From Nymphaea colorata (lineage: Eukaryota; Streptophyta; Magnoliopsida; Nymphaeales; Nymphaeaceae): a stretch of DNA of 51,986 nt. Position numbers and translations under genes: made by a program. Location: contig NW_022204908.1 of the NCBI RefSeq assembly GCF_008831285.2, positions 15,001 through 66,986 on the forward strand, written 5' to 3'. Under the pieces are notes generated by a model, which was given only the letters and a program-made list of their open reading frames with translations, was not told the DNA's origin and ran no database searches. Shown in pieces: positions 1-9,318 of this stretch; positions within the stretch are counted from its first letter, which is position 1; the number at the start of each line of letters is the position of its first letter.

Positions 1-61
1 ACACGAGGGACGGCAGCAAGGTCGAAGGTGTCAAGTCCATCGATCCGAGCTGGTGGTTAAC
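1..61. repeat. SX spacer repeat, copy 1 (right end only)
   Basis: These 61 bases match 23458-23519 with one substitution and one single-base gap, both ending in GTGGTTAAC. They are the right-hand end of the spacer repeat seen more fully at 22765-23529. The sequence diverges immediately after this point: here TGTTACAGG follows, in copy 2 CTATAGGTGA follows. No coding signal was recognised. Confidence 0.8.
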
Positions 62-620
62 TGTTACAGGTCCGCCTAGGAGTTGGTCGAGGACTGCCGA
101 CGGATGCCGCCGATGGCCGACCGGTGTGACGAGACCAGCCAGCTACAAGGCCGGACGAGCGTCGGCCACGAGCGCGAAGAGGGCCGGGCACGGCCGAAGG
201 TGGCGCGGGCCAGCACACCGTCGCGAGGCTGCCGAGAGATGAGGGCGCCGAGCGCCCCGCCGAGCGGGAAAGCACCCGCAACCACTGACCCTGCTTCCTT
301 TTGTGTGAGGCTAACGTGTTTTGCAGGCGCGAGACCAGGACGCAAAGGAGGTTACCCGTGGAGAGGCCACGGCCCGGTTGCCGATGACGACGCCAAGAGC
401 CCGCGCCAGCCATTGCGGAGGAGATCACGAGCGAGGTGCTACGCAGCCAAGGGAGGTTGACGAGAATGACAAGCCCCACACTCAGCCCGTGCACTTGATC
501 AGAGTGAGGCTAGCCCGTCGATTGGAGGACTTCATGCCATAGCACTTGGACACGGTGAGGCCACTCTGCCCACCAAGCCAAGCCAGACGTACTCGAGCGG
601 AGTGGGCTGGACTTAGCATG
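62..620. other. Unassigned GC-rich segment at the left end of the GP1 5' LTR
   Basis: This stretch starts with TGTTAC, which resembles the LTR start TGTTACGG of GP1 and GP2. I find no further match to the first 1.3 kb of the GP1 3' LTR (from 8695). It lacks the TATAAATA box present in that LTR. Open frames exist on both strands but none resembles a known protein. It is either a U3 region of a different LTR subfamily or foreign DNA joined to a truncated LTR. Homology to the 3' LTR becomes visible near 621 (CAGCAGAG). Confidence 0.4.
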
Positions 621-2689
621 CAGCAGAGCCGAATCTGCTAGTTGGAGTAATCGGGCCGCAGAAAACTATTTTTCGCATTCTAGTTGGAATCGCCCTCTCT
701 CAAGTATCGCGTTGGTCTTTCCCAAGTTCCATCCGATAGCGGAATAGAGGTCTCGGCTTCCTGCCGGAATTCTGCTGAATTCCGGCCAGCTCCACGTTGT
801 TCTCTAGTCCAGCAGCCTAATCACTGTTGTATCTTGAGTTCCATCCGTGGGAAATTAGCGTGCTTAAGTTCATTAGATTCGCCGGTAGGGAATTCCGATA
901 TAGTAAATTGGAGCCCATTCGACGGTGGAATAGTGAGTTCGGCTGTCCGCCGAAATTCTGCTGCTTCTCCATTCCGCTCTGCATTTTCCGGCAGAACTCG
1001 TGACCCGAGGCGTGAAGGACGACATTGCCCTTGCTCCGGTGAAAGCTGTAGTGAAGACGACGAGGACACCTTGGTCAATTTGGGAGGCGTCGCTCAAACC
1101 GTGCCACCGGTCGCATCAAGCTCGAACCACTCGACTTCGGTTGAACCAGGTAAGTCTAATCTTGTCCCTTGCCTCTGCCACGTGTCCTCATCCGAGCCAT
1201 CTCCTCAACCCGAAAACCAGTTATTTCCTAAGAGTTCCACTTCGAGTAAGTTTAGGAAAGTGCCCCCCTAGTTCGTAGGATCCACCTCGCCACCTCATCC
1301 CACTTTACTTGTTGCTCGGTCTTCCCCTTAGTCGCATGTAGTTGTGGCCGCACATCTTGCCACGTGTCACCATCTAAGCCTCACGACTCAGCCCTTCCTC
1401 CACCTCGTCAAGTCACTTCTCCATTGAGTACTCGCGTCTTGCCACCTCTCCCTTGCCTTTTTTCCCCACTTAGCGCACCTCTCCCCCAACTCGCGCCCCT
1501 CTTCCTAAACTTTAGGAAAAGCACCCGAGGACTCGTTCCTCCCTTGGCTGCTCTCCACCTCGCCCAACCGCAGCTAGTCTCCACCCTTGATCTGTCCACG
1601 TGTCTCCATCTCCCCTTCTTCGAAGTCCACTAAGCTACATCGTGTAGCTATCTCCCCTTTCCCGATTCTAGTCTAGGTTCATCCCTCTTCTCTTAGGAAA
1701 GCATTTCACCTTTCCCTTGTTGATAGGCATTCTCTTAGCGCACATAGCTACCCGTTCATCTTGCCAAGTGGCACATCCAGGTCCTCACCACTTCGACCTA
1801 ACCCATTTGGTCCTAACCCACTAAACCTTAACCGACTAACCTAGTCGACCTCTCTAGGTCTTAACCCAAGTTGACTGAACCCGACCTGACCTAGCCTAGT
1901 AGGAACTCGGTCAAACCCGAGGCACCTTAGGTTGAACCCAGTTGACTCGAGTTTATCTCGAGTGTCCATTGACCAGACCAACCGAGCTCACTTGTGATCT
2001 CTCTTCATCTCCAACCAGCTCGCTAAGTCCCAACTCCCGAGCTTGCCTTAGCCTCTCTTGCTCCTCTCTACCTTCGGCTTAGCCCACCTAGTAGCTAGGT
2101 AACCGTCTTCCGCACCTTAGCTCTGCTTCCTCTAGCCTACCCTAGCCTTTAACCTCACTTCGCTTAACCAGCCTACCCGTAGAGCTCTGCCCGTCCAAGC
2201 TAACCCGACCTTAGCTAGGGACTAGGAACAGCCGGAGACGCTAGCCGCTCGCTACCGTCGTCGGCCAGCCCCTCGGCCACCCGCGCCGTCGTCGGCATTC
2301 CTTGTCGATAACCGTGGCCGAGCCACTTCCAGCGCCAGGTAGGTAGGCACTGCCGCAAGGCTTTCGCCCCTCGGCCGCGCCGCATCCCGCAGGCGCATCT
2401 CAGGCGACAGGCGGTCGCCTCCTCCTTCCGTCAGCACCGCGGCATCCAGCCCGCGCCTCAGGTGACAGGTGGTCGCACAACCTCGTCGGCACTCTGTCTG
2501 TCTGCCCGGGCGACAGCAAGCTCGTCTAGGCTACTCGTCCGCAGGTTCGCCCACAACAGCAGCCGACTGTTCTCGGCAGCGCACTGCCCGTCAGCGTCGA
2601 CAGCAGGCGGCTGTCTCGGCCAGCAGTCTGTCCACGTCGTCCGACAGCAGGAGGCTGTCCAGGCCGCGCGCTTCACGCCGGCCCGTGAG

Positions 2690-3146
2690 CTGCAATACCC
2701 GGGGCTTAGGTATTCTACCCCGTGGTCTCTCGGTACAGCCAAGGCAGCGCCTTGGTCGGTAACGCTCTCCAGCCTTTGTAGATTCGGGGAGGGTGTTCAT
2801 TCTGTTTTTGCACTAGGATTTCATCTAGTTTATTTAATTTGTTGTTTTAGCCCAGGCTTCGGCCAAGCTCCTCACTGTGGCACCTCGAGGGTCTTATTGC
2901 CCGAGACACGGTCGCAAGGAGCAGACCTACCCATTTGCTTTCGTTGGGTGTGGTTTGTCCGTTAGAAGTGGTTTGCATGGTTTGGTGTGTTTGTGAGTGA
3001 GTTGAGAGTAATCTTTGTATCGCTTGCGTTTGTACTAGCCTGTAACCCCTGTAGTTGTTTGTATTAGGTTACTCCTTAGTTAGGTTGGGAAACTTCACTC
3101 TGTGTAACTTTGTCCTAGGGGTTGTTGCGCCGGGGTTTGTCCGGCC
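2690..3146 (+). other. GP1 U5 structured RNA region
   Basis: Hairpins visible: CGGGG 2700-2704 with CCCCG 2718-2722; CCAAGGC 2739-2745 with GCCTTGG 2749-2755; GCCGG 3129-3133 with CCGGC 3141-3145. Equivalent hairpins with different base pairs occur at the same places in FH1, GP2 and FH2. The region lies in U5, so it would be near the primer site of the genomic RNA. Function is inferred only: RNA packaging, dimerisation or reverse-transcription control. Confidence 0.65.
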
Positions 3147-3270
3147 GGGTAGATTAATTGTACTAAATTTTATTTAGGAATTTTGGTTTTAGGTAGTACT
3201 CAAGTCGGTCTTGGCAGTAGGAGCGTCTTGGTTAGGAAATTCTGGCCTAATCGGGACGAGACCTAACAAT

Positions 3271-3282
3271 TGGTATCAGAGC
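3271..3282 (+). promoter_or_regulatory. GP1 primer-binding site (initiator tRNA-Met)
   Basis: TGGTATCAGAGC lies 2 bases after the LTR end CCTAACA and is complementary to the 3' end of plant initiator tRNA-Met. This is the standard minus-strand primer site of many plant LTR retrotransposons. Confidence 0.95.
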
Positions 3283-3802
3283 CAACTTGAGACTAGAACT
3301 GTCAGTCTGAGCACCCGACCTACAAAAAAGTCAGCTTCAGAAGGTACTTCAAACGGCAGAAATTCAGAGGTATCAGTTTCGGGTTTTCTTGTCAGGGTAT
3401 TTCGGGTTTCTAAGTCGTTAGAAAAGTAAAGGTTTCACGACTTCCAGCATTATATTCAGTAAGTTCTAGGCTTCGCTTGCTCGATTTTAGCAAGTGTGGG
3501 TTGTACACAACGTACACCCGAGGGCAGCTAAGCTCGAGGCTCGTCGTCGAGACACCAGGCGGGTGTGACGATTTAGGCTTTTTTAAAGCCCGGCCGAGAG
3601 CGAGGTGAGATTGCCTAGGCGCTAAGGCGTAGCGCGGCTTTAGACGGGCCAACCCGTCTCCCTTGCCTTAGGACTCACGCGCGGCAGCTCAAGCAGTGGC
3701 AGCGGCAGCGTGACAGAGTCGACAGTCTAGGTTAGATTAAGAGTGGCAGTTGTGTCAGACTTTGGATTTCAGTTAGGTTAGTTTTTGATTTCGCAAGTTA
3801 AA
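3283..3802 (+). other. GP1 untranslated leader with three-hairpin module and AAGAGTGGCAG box
   Basis: Hairpin 1 (3544-3571) has outer stem TCGTC/GACGA, a GAG bulge, inner stem ACACC/GGTGT and loop AGGCG. Hairpin 2 (3576-3590) is GGCTTT/AAAGCC. Hairpin 3 (3613-3638) has outer GCC/GGC, a TAG bulge, inner GCGCTA/TAGCGC and loop AGGCG. The box AAGAGTGGCAG is at 3739-3749, about 50 nt before the gag ATG. The same order of parts occurs in GP2, FH1 and FH2 with changed base pairs. Confidence 0.75.
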
Positions 3803-4303
3803 ATGGGAAAATCAAAAAAGAATGTTAACTCAGATGAGCCCGTGCTTGAGGAGAATCCTCATGACACTCCCGAAGAGGCTCAGCCATCACAGAGAGGCCA
3901 AGTGCCCGACTATGCTTTAGGACGCATCCTAAGCATAGAAAAAGAGTTATTACAGATGCGTACCGACATGGCTAAGGTAGAGAACTTGAGAAAGAAAGAA
4001 ATGGACCGTCAAAATGCAGATAGACAAAAGGAAATGGATGAGATACGGGCCATGTTCCGACAAATGTCTACCACCCAAACGCAAGCCATCATCGCGGAAA
4101 GGACCACTCAGGGCCCGAATGCACAGAAAGGGAAAGGTTTGTTAGCAGTACCTGGCTATCAAACCGACACTGAGATCAATCCCAACAACATATCTCACGT
4201 TGGGACAAGCACAGAAGGGGTAGGCTCATGCGTCCCCCACAAGACAGGTACCAACAAGAGCCCTATAGCGAATACTACAGGACTCCTCGTGGCCCACGGA
4301 TAG
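3803..4303 (+). pseudogene. gag: GP1 gag, N-terminal part (frameshifted)
   Basis: This is the N-terminal part of the capsid/nucleocapsid polyprotein. The first ATG in frame is 3803 (MGKSKKN), which aligns with the GP2 gag start MAKSKKN. The sequence follows GP2 closely through SHVGTSTEG. It then leaves the frame because about seven bases are missing relative to GP2 near 4215-4230, and it runs into a stop at 4301. The next frame picks up the alignment at MRPPQD (4228). I read this as a broken gag and not as programmed frameshifting, because GP2 is continuous here and two more frameshifts follow. Confidence 0.8.
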
Positions 4304-5541
4304 GCCAAACTCTTCAAAACCCAATGTACGAATTATCTGATGGTGAAGATGAATCACCCCTTCGCCCAAGGAGAACTCGAAGAGAACCACCTCGTCTAGA
4401 AGAAAGACGTACACCATCCGTCAAGTACGACTTTCCAAAATTCAACGGAGAGCATCTCAGAGAGTGGTTATTCATGGCTGAACGCTTCTTCATGTGCCAT
4501 CGTATTCCACAAGAAGAATGGATAGAAATCGCTACAGCCAACATGACTGGCGAAGCGACCACCCACTATCTTTGGTTTGAGCACAAAACAGTCGATCCCA
4601 CTTGGGAAAAGTACAAGGCTAGTTTGCAGCTTCACTTTGGAGAGTCCACGTTCATCGATTATGACGAGGACCTCAAAAATCTAGTCCAAACTTCGAATGT
4701 GCCCACCTATCAAAAGCAGTTCGAAAGACTAGCTAGCATGGTACAATGGCCCGAGAAGGCTCTAATTGGAGCATTCAAAGGAGGCCTTAGAAGCGATATC
4801 AAACGCGAGATGAAGATACATCGTTTCGATCATCTCGAAGAATGCTTCGCTATGGCCCGACTGTATGAAGAACGAATTGAAGAGAGAAAAGAGGAAAAGC
4901 GAGAGAAAAAGGCTCGCAGGGCTGACAAACAGAGGAAGAAACCTTCCTTCTCCTCTGCTTCTCGAACAAAATTCAGAGAGAACAAAGGAAGGGAATTAGT
5001 TCCCTACAACAGAGGGAACGAGTTCAGGCCACACCCACGTCCCGGCCGTGAACTACCTACCCGATACTTGTCCCCTAAACAAATTGAAGAATACAGGAAG
5101 AAAGGCCTGTGTTTTAGATGTGAGGGCAAATGGGATAAAAATCACCAGTGCAAAGCACTTTTTAATATAGTGGTGATTGATGAGCCAGAGACCAGCTCTA
5201 GCTCCGAAAGCGATTCCTCCTCCAGTTCTGATTCAAGTTCCTCGTCTGATGAGGAAATCCTAGTTAGAAGAAAAGGCAAGAAAATTGAGCCTAAAGAAAC
5301 GCATCAAGAAGAGACACCGACCAAAGAAGAGAAATCAGAAGAGGTCGAATCTCTTCATTCAATTCAAGACCCCCATAAGGCAAATGCCATGCGTGTTTTT
5401 GGTCGTATCAATGGCCAAAAAGTCTTAATATTGCTCGACAGCGGAGCCACCAACAACTTCCTTACAGAGGAAGCCGCTGAAAGGTGTAGAATCACACTCA
5501 CCGAGAGCAACCCACAAACTATCATCGTGGGAGGGGACTAA
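4228..5541 (+). pseudogene. gag: GP1 gag C-terminal part and start of protease (frameshifted)
   Basis: This carries the gag core (FPKFNGEHLREWLFMAE, then the GEATTHYLWF and LASMVQWPEKAL regions). A CCHC-type zinc knuckle CFRCEGKWDKNHQC follows, and then an acidic serine tract. The retroviral-type aspartic protease begins with the catalytic DSGAT motif near the end. The reading frame stops at 5539 after VGGD because one base is missing in a G-run compared with GP2 (VGGGLRLKC). Gag would form virus-like particles in the cytoplasm, and protease would mature the polyprotein. DSG is the usual active site here, unlike GP2. Confidence 0.85.
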
Positions 5542-5576
5542 GGCTCAAGTGCATTCACGAAGGAAAAGGCCTTGAC

Positions 5577-7799
5577 GTGTCCGTTAAAAAGAAAACTTTT
5601 AAAGTTGACTGCCTCGTCATTCCGCTTGAAGGAGTCGACTTAATTTTGGGCATGCCCTGGTTTCTAACATGGAAAGATATTCATTGGGATGTAAAGAACT
5701 TCTCTATGACTTTCATCCCTGAAGGAGAAGAGGAATCGATAACGATTCAGGGACTCGCCAGCTCCACGCGTCCCAAAACGGCACTAAGGTCCATCCAACA
5801 TGACCAACCAGCGTGTTGGGTTCTTACATTGGCAACGGATGTACCTTTCTCCGAAGAGAAGGTGGAAGAACCAATTCCACCTATGATTCAATCGGTCTTG
5901 GACCGATTTCCAGAGATTTTTGATGAGCCCAAAGGCCTACCGCCAAGAAGGGCTTACGATCATCGAATCGTCCTTGCACAAGGTGCAGAGCCTGTCAACG
6001 TCAGGCCATACCGGTATGGGCACAGCCAGAAGGTGGAAATCGAACGCCTAGTCAAAGAGATGCTCGAAAGCGGCATCATCCGACCGAGTTGCAGCCCTTT
6101 TTCTTCACCCGTCCTATTAGTGAAGAAAAAAGACAACACTTGGCGGTTCTGTATAGATTACAGGGCGTTAAACGAGGTGACCATTAAGGATCGGCACCCC
6201 ATACCCGTCATTGACGAGCTACTAGATGAGTTAGCCGGCGCTACTGTTTTCTCAAAGATAGATCTCAGAGCCGGATATCATCAAATTCGAATGTTTGACG
6301 AAGATGTATTGAAGACTGCGTTCAGAACACACGACGGGCATTATGAATTTTTAGTAATGCCCTTTGGATTAACGAATGCGCCAGCAACATTCCAACGGTG
6401 CATGAATGATGTGTTCAGAGCACACCTCAGAGATTTCATCCTCGTATTTTTCGATGATATTCTCATTTATAGCAAAAATGAAGAGCAACATCAACGTCAT
6501 CTGGAGATTACTCTAGACATCTTGAAGGAGCATCATCTCTTCGCGAAGATGTCCAAATGCAGTTTTGGACAATCTTCAATCGGATACCTCGGACACATTG
6601 TGTCTCGAGATGGGGTTCGGGCAGACCCCGAAAAGTTGCAAGCCATGGAGAAATGGCCACTGCCCAAGGACCTCAAGAGTCTGCGAGGTTTCCTAGGATT
6701 AACTGGGTATTACAGACGATTTATCCAGGGGTATGGAATCATTGCGCAACCCCTTACCCAGATGCTGAAAAAGGGATCCTTCTCGTGGACTGAGAAGTCA
6801 AGAGATGCCTTTGAGAAGCTAAAGGCAGCTCTGATGACAGCCCCGGTACTAACTCTACCCGATTTTACAAAGACATTCACCATCGAAACTGACGCTTGTG
6901 AAGTCGGAGTAGGAGCGGTACTTGGGCAAGATAACCACCCCATTGCCTACATGTCAAAGGCCTTAACCAGCAGGGCCAAACCTCTTTCTACATACGAGAA
7001 AGAACTACTCGCTATAGTTATGGCAGTGGAGAAATGGCGTCCATATCTGATTGGACGCAAATTTACGGTCAGGACCGACCAAAATAGCTTAAAGTATATG
7101 CTCAAACAACGCGTGTCAACCCCTACCCAGCAAAGATGGCTAGCAAAGCTATTGGGGTATGATTTCGAAATTGAGTATAAAAAGGGTCCTGAAAACAAGG
7201 CGGCTGATTCACTTTCCCGCTTGGCTGAACAACTGATGACATTGTCAGTAGTGGAAACGGATATTTGGGATCGGTTAGCAAATGAACAGCAGAATGATGA
7301 ATCGCTGAGGCTAATCAAAGCTTCGATCCAGCAAAACCCGGGTTCCATTCCCTTCTACTCAGTCAAGGGAAACATTTTGTATAGGAAGGACAAGGCAGTA
7401 GTCCCTCCTATCTCTGAGCTTAAGCAGGAATTCCTGCATCATTTTCATGACACTCCAGCCGCAGGTCATGAAGGGGTCGCCAAGACCCTAAGCCGCATCA
7501 AAGCTCAGTTTTGGTGGAAAGGTATGAAGGCTGCAGTACAGGCCTATGTAAAGAAGTGTATAGTGTGCCAGCGAGAGAAGTATGAGGCAATCAAGCCTCC
7601 AGGCCTTTTGAATCCTCTCCCGGTACCTACAAAACCGTGGACCGACGTCACGATGGATTTCATCGATGCCATGCCTCGATCAGAAGGAAAAGAGGCAGTA
7701 TTGGTAGTGGTCGATCGGCTCACGAAATATAGCCACTTCGCACCTTTACCACGGTTGTATCAAGGGCCCTCGTGGCCAACGTCTACCATGAGTATATAG
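5577..7799 (+). pseudogene. pol: GP1 pol: protease end, reverse transcriptase, RNase H, integrase N-terminal part
   Basis: The frame continues from the protease (DLILGMPWF) into RT with YRALNE, YHQIRM and the catalytic FFDDILIYS. RNase H follows with ETDACEVGVGAVL and TDQNSLKYML. The integrase HHCC zinc finger (HFHDTPAAGHEG, then CIVCQREKYE) and the first catalytic Asp (MDFIDAMP) come last. The frame is lost near 7770 because one base is missing in GGGCCCTCG relative to GP2, giving a stop at 7797. RT would copy the RNA and integrase would insert the cDNA. All domains are recognisable and the order is that of Ty3/gypsy elements. Confidence 0.9.
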
Positions 7800-8986
7800 G
7801 AAAGTTGCATGGAATGCCACAGTCCGTCGTCTGCGACCGGGACTCAATTTTTCTAAGTGCATTCTGGCAAGAATACATGAAGAACATGGGGACGAAACTA
7901 AATTTCAGTACCGCCCACCACCCTCAAACAGATGGGCAGAGTGAGATAGTGAACCGGTCCTTGGAGACCTACTTACGTTGCTTTGCGGGCGAACGACCAG
8001 CCACTTGGGTGAAATACCTACCTTGGGCAGAATGGTCGTATAATACAAGTCTGCACTCGTCGACAGGCATGACCCCTTACGAGGGCATATATGGCTTTCC
8101 CCCTCCATCGATTCCACGCTACGAAGGAGGTACTGCAGAAGACGACAGTGTTGACTGCGAATTGCGCACAAGGGAAGAAGTATTAGAATCCCTAAAACAG
8201 AACATTGTGAAAGCGCAAAACCGTATGAAGCAGGTATACGACAAAGGCAGGAAGGATCGGGAATTTGAGGTGGGTGACTACGTGTGGCTTAAGAGACTGC
8301 CTCTTAAGCAGAAATCCTTGATGGGTCAGCCGTATTCCAAACTGCTGCCTCGTTATTATGGACCTTATCCAGTGGTTCAAAAGGTTGGGAAGGCCGCCTA
8401 CAGACTTGGCCTCCCCAGAACAGCATTGGTGCACCCTGTATTTCATGTTACGAGGCTGAAGCCTCATCAAGGGGATGTACCAACACTAATAGAGCAGGTC
8501 CCGGATAACTTGCCTACTCCCTATCGCATTCTCAAACATAGGTATGTCCAAAGACAAGGGAGGATGAGGCACGAGGTACTTGTGGAATGGGAAGGACCCG
8601 ACAGGGGTACTTCCTGGGAAGAATTTGGGACGATTGTTCATCGCTTCCCCTCTTCAAGCGCTCGAGGACAAGCGCAAGGTAGGGAGGGGGAATCTGTTAC
8701 GGACCTACCCAGCGGTCCAGACCCAGTTGAGACCGAGCCCGCCGAATCCAGCAGAAGGAAGCGCAAGGCTTCTGATATTGGAGCTCGTTCTCTTCAATGT
8801 ATTAAGGCCAGTCCCAGGAAGAGTCAAGAAGCACCAGAGATAGTTGCAGCGGGAGGAGAGGGAGGAGCAACTAGGTCGTCAACGGTGCTCAAGCAGGTTC
8901 AGTCTCAGGGTGACTTAGACTCCAGTTTAGGGCTCGTCAAGCTAGAAGCGTCCCAGCCAAACGAGTCCACTTCACGCGACCCTTGA
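7772..8986 (+). pseudogene. pol: GP1 pol: integrase C-terminal part and chromodomain, tail encoded in the 3' LTR
   Basis: This contains the rest of the integrase core with CDRDSIF and QTDGQSEIVNR (second Asp and Glu of the D,D-35-E triad). A GPY/F-type motif LPRYYGPYPV follows, then a chromodomain (YRILKHRY, EVLVEWEGPD, TSWEEFG). Chromodomains of this class guide integration by binding modified chromatin. The last 96 codons, from 8695, lie inside the 3' LTR and include a basic patch RRKRKAS and the motif GGEGGATRS, which recurs in GP2. The frame is displaced by one base from the preceding integrase part. Confidence 0.88.
8681..8694 (+). promoter_or_regulatory. GP1 polypurine tract
   Basis: AGGGAGGGGG followed by AATC stands directly before the LTR start TGTTACGG. 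It is the expected plus-strand primer. It is translated as part of REGESVTD in the polyprotein frame. Confidence 0.85.
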
Positions 8987-9310
8987 GACGTCCTAAGATC
9001 TAAGTCTTAGGTAAACGGCTCGGTCAAACCTGACCGAGCTCTTGAGTCAACAAACCGAAGTGAGGGCGGGTCCCCTCACAAGGTCCCCACCCTGGGTTCA
9101 AAAGATCCAGGGGCTCGAACCTTTCCTTTGCGCGTGGGCACTAGGCCCGTTTTGCTTTATGAATAACAAGTAAATAAAGTTAGTCTTAGGCTTGTTAATA
9201 TTAGGATTCGAGGTAGGAACCTAGCCTAGCGGGTTGTGCTTGGCGTTTTGGATTTGGGGTCTTGGGTAGAGAGTGAGATCTGGATTGTAGACTCGCTCAA
9301 ATAGGATTAG

Positions 9311-9318
9311 TATAAATA
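9311..9318 (+). promoter_or_regulatory. TATA box of the GP1 3' LTR
   Basis: TATAAATA lies 616 bp into the LTR and is followed about 30 bp later by AAGATTAAGGAATT, a motif also found just after the GP2 TATA box. This marks the probable U3/R boundary. The corresponding part of the 5' LTR is missing. Confidence 0.65.

Larger units (their letters stand above)
62..3268 (+). repeat. GP1 5' LTR (chimeric)
   Basis: The LTR ends in CCTAACA immediately before the primer-binding site. Three zones differ when compared with the 3' LTR. Zone 62-620 has no match. Zone 621 to about 1445 is clearly homologous but strongly diverged, with an extra segment of roughly 160 bp. Zone about 1450-3268 is nearly identical apart from many single-base gaps. 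It contains a candidate splice donor GTAAGT at 1150, CACGTG boxes near 1180, 1368 and 1597, a long C+T-rich tract and the U5 hairpins. There is no protein-coding gene. Confidence 0.8.

Noticed and set aside
62-494. Gene in the first 500 bases
   Set aside because: GC-rich sequence is open on both strands and in several frames; no protein family was recognised.
3271-3282. tRNA genes at the TGGTATCAGAGC sites
   Set aside because: Only 12 bases complementary to the tRNA 3' end are present; they are primer-binding sites without a cloverleaf.
3803-5541. Programmed frameshift between two overlapping GP1 gag frames
   Set aside because: GP2 gag is continuous over the same point, GP1 lacks bases there, and two further frameshifts follow; decay or sequence error is simpler.
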